A stretch of DNA of 22,531 nucleotides from an uncultured Blautia sp. (GTDB lineage Bacteria > Bacillota > Clostridia > Lachnospirales > Lachnospiraceae), in the NCBI GenBank assembly GCA_934378195.1, contig CAKRPO010000038.1, positions 1 to 22,531 of the forward strand, in the 5' to 3' direction. Positions 7,010 through 15,460 of this stretch are shown one piece after another. Position 1 is the stretch's first letter, and each line of letters begins with the position of its first letter. Below the pieces are notes generated by a model that was not told where the DNA came from, ran no database searches, and worked only from the letters and a program-made list of their open reading frames with translations. A program made the position numbers and the translations under genes.

Positions 7010-9325
7010 ATGAAACAGCCAATTAGCATTCTTCCGGCGATTGCTCTCCGTGGGACTACGATCCTTCCGGATATGATCGTTCATTTTGATGTGAGCAGAG
7101 AGCGTTCGGTCAAAGCTATTGAGGCAGCGATGCTTCATGATCAGAAGATCTTTCTGGTCACACAGAAAGATCCTGAGATAGAGAATCCGAAGCTGTCTGA
7201 GTTGTATCAGGTGGGAACTGTTGCTTATATCAAGCAGGTTGTGAAGCTCCCGCATGATCTGATCAGAGTACTGGTAGAAGGAATTGAGCGTGCAGAACTT
7301 CTCGGTCTGGATCAGGAAGAGCCGTTTCTCAAAGCAGAGACGGCACTTTTTGAGCCGGACGGGGAACATTATGCCAAAACGCTCCGGGAAGCCATGTTCC
7401 GCAGTATTCAGGAACTTTTCCAGAGATATTGCATGGAAAGTGGCAAGGTCAGCAAAGATCTGGCAGCGCAGATCATGAACATCACAGAGCTGGAAGAACT
7501 GATTTCACAGATTGCGGTCAATGTACCACTGACATATCAGAACAAGCAGAAGATTCTGGAGGCAGTCAGCCTGGAGAATCAGTATGAGGTTCTTGCCGCA
7601 ATCCTGAATAACGAGATCGAAGTACTGCAGATCGGTCATGATCTGCAGCGCAAATTAAAAGCACGGGTGGACAAGAATCAGCGCGATTATATTCTCAGAG
7701 AACAGTTGAAGCTGATCCGTGAAGAGCTGGGAGAAGAAAATACTGCAGATATAGCAGAAGAATATCGCCAGAAAGTGGAAGCACTGGATGCTCCGCAGGA
7801 AGTAAAGGATAAGCTGAACAAAGAGATTGAGCGTTTCAGGAGCATGAACAACAGTGCTGCCGAGAGCAGTGTGCTCAGTACTTATATTGAGACGCTTCTC
7901 GGACTTCCATGGAATAAGAAATCCGAAGATTTTACGGATCTGAAAGAAGCATGGAAGATTCTGGAAGAGGGGCATTATGGCCTGAAAGATGTCAAAGAGC
8001 GCATTATGGAGTTTCTTGCAGTCCGTAAGCTGACAAACGGTGGCAAAAGCCCGATCCTCTGTCTGGTAGGACCTCCTGGGACCGGTAAGACTTCTATTGC
8101 GAAATCTGTGGCAGAAGCCTTGCATAAAAAATATGTGCGTATCTGTCTGGGTGGAGTTCGTGACGAAGCTGAGATCCGGGGACATCGTAAGACATATGTC
8201 GGTGCGATGCCGGGGCGTATCACGGCAGCTCTTTCACAGGCAGGTGTCAGCAATCCACTGATGCTTCTTGATGAAATTGACAAGACAAGCAGTGATTATA
8301 AGGGTGATACCTCTGCTGCACTTCTTGAAGTACTGGATCCGGAGCAGAACAGTCGCTTTAATGATCATTATGTGGAAGTTCCACAGGATCTTTCCGAAGT
8401 GCTTTTCATTGCGACAGCCAATGATATAGAGGGAATTCCGAGACCACTTCTTGACCGTATGGAAGTGATCGAAATCTCCGGATATACTGAGAATGAGAAA
8501 GAACATATCGCGAAAGATCACCTGATCCCGAAACAGCTGGAAGTCAACGGAATTCCGGAAGGAAAACTTAAGATCCAGACTCCGGCGCTTCGCAAGATTA
8601 TCACACTCTATACCAGAGAGGCCGGTGTACGTGGACTGGAACGCAAGATCGGGCAGATCTGCCGCAAGGCAGCCCGTGAGATCATGGAAAATGATCAGAA
8701 GAAGGTGACAGTCAACAGTAAAAATCTGGAGAATTACCTTGGCAAAGCCAGATACAGCTATCTGATGGCAAATAAGAAAGACGAAGTAGGAATTGCAAGA
8801 GGGCTTGCATGGACACAGGTGGGCGGCGATACGCTACAGATCGAAGTCAATGTCATGCCGGGCAAGGGAGAACTCGTTCTGACCGGTCAGCTTGGAGATG
8901 TCATGAAGGAATCTGCACAGGCAGGTATTTCCTATATCCGCTCTGTTGCTGACAAATATGATATTGCACCGGAATTTTTCCAGGAGAATGATATCCATGT
9001 ACATATTCCGGAAGGTGCAGTTCCGAAGGACGGTCCTTCTGCGGGTATTACCATGGCAACAGCGATGCTTTCTGCAATCATTGGCAGAGAAGTACGTGCA
9101 GATATAGCTATGACCGGAGAAATCACACTTCGCGGAAGAGTACTTCCGATCGGTGGACTGAAAGAAAAGCTTCTTGCAGCCAAGTATGCCAAGATCAAAC
9201 AGGTGCTGGTACCGAAGGAAAACAAACCGGATATTCAGGAGATGGATGCCGAGATTCTTGATGGACTGAAGATCTCCTTTGTAGATAACATGAATGAAGT
9301 GCTTCACGAAGCACTTGCACGATAA
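7010..9325 (+). CDS. lon: ATP-dependent protease La (LonA type)
   Basis: A 771-residue LonA with the full domain set. The N-terminal substrate domain spans about 5-200. A coiled/helical linker spans about 210-300. The AAA+ module has Walker A GPPGTGKT (354-361) and Walker B LMLLDEID (417-424). The C-terminal protease domain has the Ser-Lys dyad S677 ([12 protein letters not shown]) and K720 ([10 protein letters not shown]), 43 residues apart as in E. coli Lon. It degrades misfolded and regulatory proteins in the cytoplasm. It lies 18 bp after clpX and 15 bp before yihA, within the same unit. Nothing is missing or unusual. Confidence 0.98.
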   Translation: MKQPISILPAIALRGTTILPDMIVHFDVSRERSVKAIEAAMLHDQKIFLVTQKDPEIENPKLSELYQVGTVAYIKQVVKLPHDLIRVLVEGIERAELLGLDQEEPFLKAETALFEPDGEHYAKTLREAMFRSIQELFQRYCMESGKVSKDLAAQIMNITELEELISQIAVNVPLTYQNKQKILEAVSLENQYEVLAAILNNEIEVLQIGHDLQRKLKARVDKNQRDYILREQLKLIREELGEENTADIAEEYRQKVEALDAPQEVKDKLNKEIERFRSMNNSAAESSVLSTYIETLLGLPWNKKSEDFTDLKEAWKILEEGHYGLKDVKERIMEFLAVRKLTNGGKSPILCLVGPPGTGKTSIAKSVAEALHKKYVRICLGGVRDEAEIRGHRKTYVGAMPGRITAALSQAGVSNPLMLLDEIDKTSSDYKGDTSAALLEVLDPEQNSRFNDHYVEVPQDLSEVLFIATANDIEGIPRPLLDRMEVIEISGYTENEKEHIAKDHLIPKQLEVNGIPEGKLKIQTPALRKIITLYTREAGVRGLERKIGQICRKAAREIMENDQKKVTVNSKNLENYLGKARYSYLMANKKDEVGIARGLAWTQVGGDTLQIEVNVMPGKGELVLTGQLGDVMKESAQAGISYIRSVADKYDIAPEFFQENDIHVHIPEGAVPKDGPSAGITMATAMLSAIIGREVRADIAMTGEITLRGRVLPIGGLKEKLLAAKYAKIKQVLVPKENKPDIQEMDAEILDGLKISFVDNMNEVLHEALAR

Positions 9326-9340
9326 TCGAAAGAGGATTTT

Positions 9341-9946
9341 ATGGTTATAAAAAGTGCAGTTTTAGATATTGTGTGCGGCATTACCAGCAAGATACCGGAT
9401 ACCGGACTGCCAGAAGTCGCATTTGCAGGCAAATCAAACGTCGGTAAATCATCTCTGATCAATGGACTGATGAACCGCAAGGCGCTGGCACGCACCAGTG
9501 CGCAGCCTGGCAAAACACAGACAATCAATTTTTACAAGATCAATGATGAACTGGATCTGGTGGATCTTCCGGGTTATGGATATGCCCGTGTGACACCGGC
9601 TGAGAAAGAAAAATGGGGAAAGATGATCGAGAATTATCTTCATACTTCCCGCAATCTTAAAGCCGTTTTTCTTCTGATCGATATCCGTCATGATCCATCT
9701 GCAAATGACAGACAGATGTATGAATGGATTCTTCATAACGGATACGAACCGATCATCATTGCAACGAAACTGGATAAACTGAAACGCAGTCAGGTTCAGA
9801 AGAATCTGAAAGCGATAAGAGAAGGACTTCAGCTGAAAAAGGGAACGACAGTGATTCCATATTCTGCTGAGACAAAGCAGGGAAGAGATGAGATATGGGA
9901 ACTGATCGAATCACTGACCGGTGGAGAACCTTCCGAGGAAGCCTGA
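9341..9946 (+). CDS. yihA: Ribosome biogenesis GTPase YihA/YsxC/EngB
   Basis: A 201-residue TRAFAC GTPase with G1 GKSNVGKS (30-37), G2 in PGKTQTINFY (57-65), G3 DLPGYG (75-80), G4 TKLDK (142-146) and G5 SAE (175-177). The family is needed for late large-subunit ribosome assembly. AAAGAGG (9330-9336) precedes the ATG. Location right after lon is the classic Firmicute arrangement. The next gene begins 13 bp downstream. Confidence 0.97.
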   Translation: MVIKSAVLDIVCGITSKIPDTGLPEVAFAGKSNVGKSSLINGLMNRKALARTSAQPGKTQTINFYKINDELDLVDLPGYGYARVTPAEKEKWGKMIENYLHTSRNLKAVFLLIDIRHDPSANDRQMYEWILHNGYEPIIIATKLDKLKRSQVQKNLKAIREGLQLKKGTTVIPYSAETKQGRDEIWELIESLTGGEPSEEA

Positions 9947-9959
9947 AAGGACTGGACAG

Positions 9960-10805
9960 ATGGGAATCATCAAAGCGGCAAAACTTGCATTTGACTATTT
10001 AAGATATGACGAAGACGGAAATGTTGAAGCTACGCAGAGAGCAGTTGATGGAGTTGATCTGGACATTCAGGCAGGTGAATTTGTGGCTGTACTGGGACAC
10101 AATGGTTCCGGTAAGTCCACCTTTGCCAAACACATCAATGCTCTGCTGATCCCGACAGAAGGTACGATCTGGATCGATGGGATCGATACAGCGAAGGAAC
10201 CGGAGCTCTGGAAGGTCCGACAGAAGGCGGGAATGGTATTCCAGAACCCGGATAACCAGATCATTGGAACTGTAGTGGAAGAAGATGTGGGATTCGGGCC
10301 GGAAAATATGGGGATATCTACCGGAGATATCTGGAAACGTGTGGATGAAAGCCTTGTCAAGACTGGCATGACTGCTTATCGCCACCATTCCCCTAATAAA
10401 CTGTCTGGTGGACAGAAACAGCGTGTGGCAATCGCCGGAGTGATGGCAATGCGTCCGCAGTGTATCGTTCTGGATGAGCCAACAGCCATGCTGGATCCGA
10501 ATGGACGTAAAGAAGTACTGGAAGCTGTGCATCAGTTAAACCGACAGGAAAATGTTACGGTCGTTCTGATCACACATTATATGGAGGAAGTCATTGACGC
10601 CGACCGTGTGGTCGTGATGGATGACGGACATGTGGTGATGGAAGGAACTCCAAGGGAAATCTTTTCTCAGGTCGATATGCTGAAACACTATCGGTTGGAT
10701 GTGCCACAGGTAACACTTCTGGCACATGAACTGAAACAGTCCGGAGTCGATATTCCGGACGGAATCCTTACTACGGAAGAGTTGGTAAATGCCTTATGTC
10801 AATAG
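9960..10805 (+). CDS. ecfA1: ECF transporter ATPase, A1 subunit (EcfA1/CbiO)
   Basis: A 281-residue ABC ATPase. It has Walker A GHNGSGKST (46-54), Q-loop Q95 in FQNPDNQI, signature LSGGQKQR (148-155), Walker B ending LDEPT (171-175), a D-loop MLDPNGR, and switch H206. The FQNPDNQ sequence and C-terminal extension after about 225 are typical of EcfA. It pairs with EcfA2 and EcfT to energise uptake through interchangeable vitamin-binding S-components. No S-component gene is present, so this is a shared (group II) module. I prefer the ATG at 9960 (MGIIKAAKL) with GAAAGGA upstream. A start at 9921 would overlap yihA and add 13 residues. Confidence 0.95.
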   Translation: MGIIKAAKLAFDYLRYDEDGNVEATQRAVDGVDLDIQAGEFVAVLGHNGSGKSTFAKHINALLIPTEGTIWIDGIDTAKEPELWKVRQKAGMVFQNPDNQIIGTVVEEDVGFGPENMGISTGDIWKRVDESLVKTGMTAYRHHSPNKLSGGQKQRVAIAGVMAMRPQCIVLDEPTAMLDPNGRKEVLEAVHQLNRQENVTVVLITHYMEEVIDADRVVVMDDGHVVMEGTPREIFSQVDMLKHYRLDVPQVTLLAHELKQSGVDIPDGILTTEELVNALCQ

Positions 10806-11680
10806 AATTAAAAAACGTAACATACACATACAGTCCTGGAACTTCTTATAAGATCCATGCTTTAAAAGACATCAATCTGAATATTCCTGACGGACAGTTT
10901 ATCGGTGTGATCGGACATACAGGCAGTGGTAAATCCACACTGATCCAGCATCTGAATGCACTGATCCAGCCAACTTCAGGAACCGTATCCTATAATGGAG
11001 AAGATGTGTGGGCGGAAAACTATGACCGGCGTGCACTTCGAAGTGAAGTTGGTCTGGTATTCCAGTATCCGGAACATCAGCTGTTTGAAAGTGATGTGCT
11101 CTCGGATGTCTGCTTTGGACCGATGAATCAGGGAAAGAGCAGGGAAGAAGCTGAAGAAGAAGCAAAGAAAGCACTTCTGCAGGTAGGATTCAAAGAGAAG
11201 AATTTTAATAAATCTCCATTTGATCTCTCTGGTGGACAGAAGAAACGTGTGGCGATCGCCGGAGTCCTGGCGATGAATCCGAAGATTCTGATCCTGGATG
11301 AACCGACTGCCGGACTGGATCCGAAGGGAAGAGATGAGATCCTGGACCAGATTGCAGAACTTCACAAAGTTCGTGGCATTACGATCATTCTGGTATCACA
11401 CAGCATGGAAGACGTTGCCAAATATGTGGAGCGTCTGATTGTGGTCAATCATGGAAAGATAGCTTTCGACGATACGCCGAAAAAGGTTTTTACACATTAC
11501 AAAGAGCTTGAGGAGATGGGACTTGCAGCTCCTCAGATTACTTATATCATGCATGCACTGAAAGAAAAAGGTCTTCCGGTAGATCCTTCTGATACGACAG
11601 TAGATGAAGCGAAAGAGGATATCCTGCGTGCGCTTCGGGAAATGCACTCTCCTTTACTGAAAGGAGGTGCCGGAAAATGA
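10796..11680 (+). CDS. ecfA2: ECF transporter ATPase, A2 subunit (EcfA2/CbiO)
   Basis: A 294-residue partner ATPase with Walker A GHTGSGKST (40-48), Q90 in FQYPEHQLF, signature LSGGQKKR (144-151), Walker B ILILDEPT (164-171) and switch H202. The FQYPEHQLF Q-loop is the hallmark of the A2 subunit. It starts inside the last codons of ecfA1 (10-nt overlap) and has only a weak upstream Shine-Dalgarno. Translational coupling to ecfA1 is therefore likely, which would suit a 1:1 heterodimer. Its stop overlaps the ecfT start by 4 nt (ATGA). Confidence 0.95.
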   Translation: MSIELKNVTYTYSPGTSYKIHALKDINLNIPDGQFIGVIGHTGSGKSTLIQHLNALIQPTSGTVSYNGEDVWAENYDRRALRSEVGLVFQYPEHQLFESDVLSDVCFGPMNQGKSREEAEEEAKKALLQVGFKEKNFNKSPFDLSGGQKKRVAIAGVLAMNPKILILDEPTAGLDPKGRDEILDQIAELHKVRGITIILVSHSMEDVAKYVERLIVVNHGKIAFDDTPKKVFTHYKELEEMGLAAPQITYIMHALKEKGLPVDPSDTTVDEAKEDILRALREMHSPLLKGGAGK

Positions 11681-12480
11681 TCAGAGATATTACGATTGGA
11701 CAGTACTATCCGGCAAAATCGGTAATTCATAAGTTGGATCCGAGAACAAAGCTGTTTGGTACACTTATTTTTATCATTTCTGTATTTTTGTTTCATTCAA
11801 TTGCCGGTTATGCGGTAGCGACTGTATTTCTGGCAGGGATGATCCTGATTTCTACGGTTCCTGTGAAGTTTATCTTCAAAGGCCTGAAAGCAATCTTTAT
11901 GATCCTGCTGATCACGATGGTGTTTAATATATTCCTGACACCAGGAGAAGCGATTGTTAGTTTTGGTATCTTCAAAATTACAAAAGAGGGACTTTCCATG
12001 GCAGTCCGTATGGCAATCAGACTGATCTACCTGGTAATTGGTTCTTCGCTGATGACACTGACAACAACACCGAATCAGCTGACAGATGGCCTGGAAAAAA
12101 GTCTTCGCCCATTAAACAAGATTCATGTACCGGTACATGAGATTGCGATGATGATGTCGATCGCACTTCGTTTTATTCCGATCCTTCTCGAAGAGACGGA
12201 TAAGATCATGAAGGCACAGATTGCGCGAGGTGCTGACTTTGAGAATGGCAACCTGATCCAGAAAGTCAAAAACATGGTGCCGCTTCTGGTGCCGCTGTTT
12301 ATTTCCGCGTTTCGTCGTGCCAATGATCTGGCAATGGCGATGGAAGCACGTTGCTATCATGGTGGGGACAACCGTACTCAGATGAAACCTCTGAAATACA
12401 AAAAGAGAGATCATATTGCATATCTGATTCTGTTTGCATATCTTGCAATAGCGATCGGATTTCGTGTGGTTGGGTTATAA
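11677..12480 (+). CDS. ecfT: ECF transporter transmembrane subunit EcfT
   Basis: A 267-residue integral membrane protein. Hydrophobic helices lie at about 27-60, 69-88, 108-130 and 244-262, with further helices around 155-172. The two coupling-helix motifs that dock on the ATPases are AQIARGADF (180-188, ARG) and AMEARCYHGG (221-230, ARC). The second is a cysteine variant of ARG that I believe is common in clostridial members. It links the two EcfA subunits to S-components. AAAGGAGGT (11660-11668) lies within ecfA2 and the start codon overlaps its stop. A terminator follows at 12490. Confidence 0.95.
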   Translation: MIRDITIGQYYPAKSVIHKLDPRTKLFGTLIFIISVFLFHSIAGYAVATVFLAGMILISTVPVKFIFKGLKAIFMILLITMVFNIFLTPGEAIVSFGIFKITKEGLSMAVRMAIRLIYLVIGSSLMTLTTTPNQLTDGLEKSLRPLNKIHVPVHEIAMMMSIALRFIPILLEETDKIMKAQIARGADFENGNLIQKVKNMVPLLVPLFISAFRRANDLAMAMEARCYHGGDNRTQMKPLKYKKRDHIAYLILFAYLAIAIGFRVVGL

Positions 12481-12489
12481 GAATAACAG

Positions 12490-12522
12490 ATGGTTCTTGC
12501 TGTAAGGGCGAGAGCCATTTTT
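12490..12522 (+). terminator. Intrinsic terminator between ecfT and truA
   Basis: ATGGTTCTTGC (12490-12500) pairs with GCGAGAGCCAT (12508-12518) over 11 bp with two wobble pairs and a 7-nt loop, followed by TTTTT. It lies only about 20 bp before truA. truA therefore depends on read-through, or on a promoter I cannot see. Confidence 0.75.
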
Positions 12523-12541
12523 ACCATAAATGGAGGATAAG

Positions 12542-13282
12542 ATGAAAAGAGTTGGACTTGTAGTCGCGTATGACGGAACGAATTACAGCGGGTGGCAGAT
12601 TCAGCCGAATGGAATCACGATTCAGGGAGTACTCAATGACGCACTGACAGATCTCCTTGGCGAAAAGATTGAGATTATGGGCGCGAGCCGTACAGATGCA
12701 GGGGTTCATGCCCTCGGAAATGTAGCAGTGTTTGATACGAATACACGCATTCCGGGCGAAAAAATTTCCTATGCACTGAACCAGAGACTTCCGGAGGATA
12801 TCCGAATCCAGTTATCTGAGGAAGTAGAACCAGATTTTCATCCGAGATATTGTGACAGTGAGAAGACATATGAGTATCGTATTCTGAATCGCAAATTTCC
12901 GGTTCCGACTGAGCGTCTGTATTCGTATTTTTACCATTACAAGCTGGATGTGGACAAGATGAGGGAGGCAACTTCCTATCTGATCGGCCGCCATGATTTT
13001 GCAAGTTTCTGTGGAACAGGAGCGCAGGTCAAATCCACAGTCCGTACGATCACGGGAATTGATGTGTGGAGAGATGGTGATATCGTGACGATCCGTGTCA
13101 AAGGGGAAGGATTCCTTTACAATATGGTGCGTATCATTGCCGGTACGCTGATCCAGGTTGGAAACGGACAGTATCCGCCGGAACGTGTGAAGAAGATTTT
13201 GGATGCATGTGACCGCTCTGTGTCAGGACCGACTGCTCCGGCACATGGACTGACACTGATGGGAATTGAGTTTTTTGACTAA
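12542..13282 (+). CDS. truA: tRNA pseudouridine(38-40) synthase TruA
   Basis: A 246-residue TruA with the catalytic aspartate D52 in GASRTDAGVHALG. Other family motifs are AYDGTNYSGWQIQ (9-21), the FHPRYCDSEKTYEYRI stretch and GEGFLYNMVRIIAGTL near residue 190. It isomerises uridines 38-40 in the anticodon arm of tRNAs. I chose the ATG at 12542. The ATG at 12530 coincides with the ribosome binding site TGGAGG (12531-12536) and would add only four residues. It follows ecfT, the usual Firmicute neighbour, but rplM-rpsI, which commonly come next, are absent. Confidence 0.97.
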   Translation: MKRVGLVVAYDGTNYSGWQIQPNGITIQGVLNDALTDLLGEKIEIMGASRTDAGVHALGNVAVFDTNTRIPGEKISYALNQRLPEDIRIQLSEEVEPDFHPRYCDSEKTYEYRILNRKFPVPTERLYSYFYHYKLDVDKMREATSYLIGRHDFASFCGTGAQVKSTVRTITGIDVWRDGDIVTIRVKGEGFLYNMVRIIAGTLIQVGNGQYPPERVKKILDACDRSVSGPTAPAHGLTLMGIEFFD

Positions 13283-13304
13283 AAATCAAATGTATGGATA
13301 GGCG

Positions 13305-13333
13305 AAAGACAGGGCTTTTGGTTCTGTCTTTTT
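13305..13333 (+). terminator. Intrinsic terminator after truA
   Basis: AAAGACAG (13305-13312) pairs with CTGTCTTT (13324-13331). Two G·U pairs extend the stem towards the CTTTTGG loop, and the T-tract runs to 13333. It closes the long tig-to-truA block. Confidence 0.85.
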
Positions 13334-13387
13334 ACTTTATAGAAAAATGTTACGTGATATTCTGATAAAAGGATAAAATCTGATTTT

Positions 13388-13430
13388 TGTGGTTATAACC
13401 ACATCTTTATGATGAGATGTATATTATATT
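13388..13430 (+). promoter_or_regulatory. hcp: hcp promoter with a CRP/FNR-type palindromic operator
   Basis: TGTGGTTATAACCACA (13388-13403) is a perfect 16-bp palindrome with the half-site spacing TGTGR-N6-YCACA used by CRP/FNR family regulators. A -10 candidate TATATT (13425-13430, or TATTAT at 13422-13427) lies downstream with no good -35. The palindrome centre sits about 41 bp upstream of the expected transcription start, the usual class II activator position. The likely regulator, by analogy with known hcp control, is an HcpR-like nitrosative-stress sensor; it is not encoded here. Confidence 0.6.
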
Positions 13431-13481
13431 GGGTTTGCAAAGAAAATAGAAGATATATGAACACCATAAGGAGGTTTAACT

Positions 13482-15125
13482 ATGAAAAATAAAGAAAACA
13501 AAATGTTTTGCTTTCAATGCCAGGAAACAGCAGGATGCAGTGGATGTACAGTATCCGGGATCTGTGGTAAGAAACCAGAGGTAGCAGCCATGCAGGATTT
13601 GCTGGTATATGTAACGAAAGGACTCTGCGCAGTGACGACAAGGCTTCGCACCGAGGGAGAAGAGATTGCGGACTGTGTAAATGAGATGGTCATAGTGAAT
13701 CTGTTTACGACGATCACGAATGCAAATTTTGATAAAGATTCTATCGTCAGGCGTATCAAAAATACTCTGCTGAAAAAAGAAGAACTTCTTCAGAAAGTGA
13801 CAGATCAGGAGCTGCTTCCGGAAGCAGCATTCTGGAATGGGGCAGAAGGGGAGTTTGAAACAAAAGCTTCCCATGTGGGAATCCTTTCTACAGAAAATGA
13901 GGATATCCGAAGTCTTCGTGAACTGATCACTTACGGGCTGAAAGGTCTAGCTGCTTATGCGAAACATGCAGCGGCACTTGCACATACAGATGGTGAAATT
14001 GATGCATTTTTGCAGAAAGCTCTTGCTGCGACTCTGGATGATTCCCTGAGTGCAGACGAACTGACTGCATTGACTCTGGAGACAGGAAGTTACGGAGTGA
14101 AAGTAATGGAACTTCTGGATAAAGCCAATACAGCGACTTATGGAAATCCGGAGATCACAAAAGTCAACATTGGGGTTGGCAAAAATCCGGGAATCCTTGT
14201 TTCCGGACACGACCTTCGTGATCTGGAGATGCTTCTGGAACAGACACAGGGTACTGGCGTGGATGTCTATACACATTCGGAGATGCTTCCGGCACATTAT
14301 TATCCGGCATTCAAAAAATATTCGAACTTTATCGGAAATTATGGAAATGCATGGTGGAAGCAGAAAGAAGAGTTTGAGAGTTTCCATGGTCCGATCCTGA
14401 TGACGACCAATTGTATCGTTCCACCGAAAGACAGCTACAAAGATCGCATGTACACGACCGGAGCGGCTTCTTATCCGGACTGCACTCATATTCCGGGCGG
14501 TAATGGGGAAGAAAAAGATTTCTCCGAGATTATCGAACAGGCAAAGAAATGTCAGACACCGGACGAAATCGAGCATGGTGAGATCGTAGGAGGTTTTGCA
14601 CATGCACAGGTACTTGCTCTTGCGGATAAGATTGTGGAAGCAGTCAAATCCGGAGCAATTCGTAAGTTTGTTGTTATGGCAGGATGTGATGGACGTGCAA
14701 AATCCCGAAACTATTACACTGATTTTGCAAAAGGACTGCCAAAAGATACGGTAATTCTGACGGCCGGATGTGCAAAATATAAATACAATAAGCTGAATCT
14801 GGGAGACATTGCTGGAATTCCGAGAGTACTCGACGCAGGGCAGTGTAACGATTCCTATTCCCTGGCAGTGATCGCACTGAAATTAAAAGAAGTTTTTGAG
14901 CTGAATGATATCAATGAACTGCCGATCGTGTATAACATTGCGTGGTATGAACAGAAAGCAGTGATCGTGCTTCTGGCACTTCTTTCTCTTGGTGTGAAAA
15001 ATATTCACCTGGGACCAACACTGCCGGCATTCCTTTCTCCAAATGTTGCGAATGTTCTGGTGGAGAATTTTGGAATCAGTGGAATTGGAACTGTAGAGGA
15101 GGATCTGAAGAACCTGATCGGATAA
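13482..15125 (+). CDS. hcp: Hybrid cluster protein (hydroxylamine reductase / NO-related)
   Basis: A 547-residue Hcp with the N-terminal [4Fe-4S] ligands C10-x2-C13-x8-C22-x5-C28, the spacing of the anaerobe class. All ligands of the hybrid Fe-S-O cluster are present: H243 (SGHDLRD), E267 (THSEMLP), C311 (TTNCIVPP), persulfide-type C402 (MAGCDGR), C430 ([11 protein letters not shown]), C455 (AGQCNDSYS), and E490 with K492 (AWYEQKAV). Family members reduce hydroxylamine in vitro, and reduce NO or catalyse protein S-nitrosylation in vivo. No separate NADH:Hcp oxidoreductase (Hcr) gene lies nearby. AAGGAGG precedes the ATG. I see no clear terminator after it. It appears monocistronic. Confidence 0.97.
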   Translation: MKNKENKMFCFQCQETAGCSGCTVSGICGKKPEVAAMQDLLVYVTKGLCAVTTRLRTEGEEIADCVNEMVIVNLFTTITNANFDKDSIVRRIKNTLLKKEELLQKVTDQELLPEAAFWNGAEGEFETKASHVGILSTENEDIRSLRELITYGLKGLAAYAKHAAALAHTDGEIDAFLQKALAATLDDSLSADELTALTLETGSYGVKVMELLDKANTATYGNPEITKVNIGVGKNPGILVSGHDLRDLEMLLEQTQGTGVDVYTHSEMLPAHYYPAFKKYSNFIGNYGNAWWKQKEEFESFHGPILMTTNCIVPPKDSYKDRMYTTGAASYPDCTHIPGGNGEEKDFSEIIEQAKKCQTPDEIEHGEIVGGFAHAQVLALADKIVEAVKSGAIRKFVVMAGCDGRAKSRNYYTDFAKGLPKDTVILTAGCAKYKYNKLNLGDIAGIPRVLDAGQCNDSYSLAVIALKLKEVFELNDINELPIVYNIAWYEQKAVIVLLALLSLGVKNIHLGPTLPAFLSPNVANVLVENFGISGIGTVEEDLKNLIG

Positions 15126-15192
15126 AGAAACATAGAATGGAAAGGTAATAAAAAGTTTTTGAAGAAAATTGTGGATTATGAGGATGTTTTTC

Positions 15193-15222
15193 TTGACTAA
15201 CCGCACCTGTGTATGATTAAAT
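15193..15222 (+). promoter_or_regulatory. Promoter of the manganese riboswitch transcript
   Basis: TTGACT (15193-15198) is a near-perfect -35. The best -10 is TTAAAT (15217-15222) at 18 bp, preceded directly by TG-A, an extended -10. It places the transcription start about 20 bp before the aptamer. The sequence 15126-15192, between hcp and this promoter, shows nothing I recognise. Confidence 0.6.
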
Positions 15223-15246
15223 CAACAAGAATCAATCATATATATC

Positions 15247-15331
15247 TATATGAGGGAGTAGTGGCGCATAGCGTGGCAAGTCAACATCCTGACCGCTGGT
15301 CTGGCTTGTCTTAAATAACGAGACTCATGTA
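15247..15331 (+). ncRNA. yybP-ykoY manganese riboswitch aptamer
   Basis: The closing helix P1 pairs TATATGAG (15247-15254) with CTCATGTA (15324-15331) over 8 bp with one wobble. It is followed directly by GGAGTAG (15255-15261), the conserved L1 sequence of the yybP-ykoY class. GGCAAG (15275-15280) pairs with CTTGTC (15305-15310), enclosing the second conserved arm (TCAACATCCTGACC...). The class senses Mn2+ through the two docked loops and generally switches on Mn2+ export genes. The 3' strand of P1 is also the 5' strand of the following terminator. Class assignment rests on recalled consensus plus the gene downstream. Confidence 0.85.
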
Positions 15332-15387
15332 TGGCAAAGTTACTGTAAAAGTAACGTTCTGTTTGCTGTACATGGAGTCTCGTTTTT
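15319..15387 (+). terminator. Riboswitch-controlled terminator (expression platform)
   Basis: A stem of about 20 bp pairs 15319-15338 (starting CGAGACTCATG) with 15362-15382 (ending AGTCTCG), with one bulged G at 15375 and two wobble pairs. An inner hairpin GTTACT/AGTAAC (15339-15355) caps it and TTTTT (15383-15387) follows. Its 5' arm contains the whole 3' strand of riboswitch P1. Ligand-stabilised P1 should therefore block the terminator and allow transcription of the ATPase. Confidence 0.88.
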
Positions 15388-15460
15388 GTTTATCGGATTT
15401 TCTATAAAATCTATGAAGTAATAAAGCCACGCAAAACTGAAATAAACAGGAGGAGACAAA

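Noticed and set aside
5855..7369. A 504-codon open frame on the - strand opposite clpX and the start of lon.
   Set aside because: It lies antisense to two certain genes, has a cysteine/isoleucine/arginine-rich composition with no recognisable domain, and its openness follows from codon bias of the real genes.
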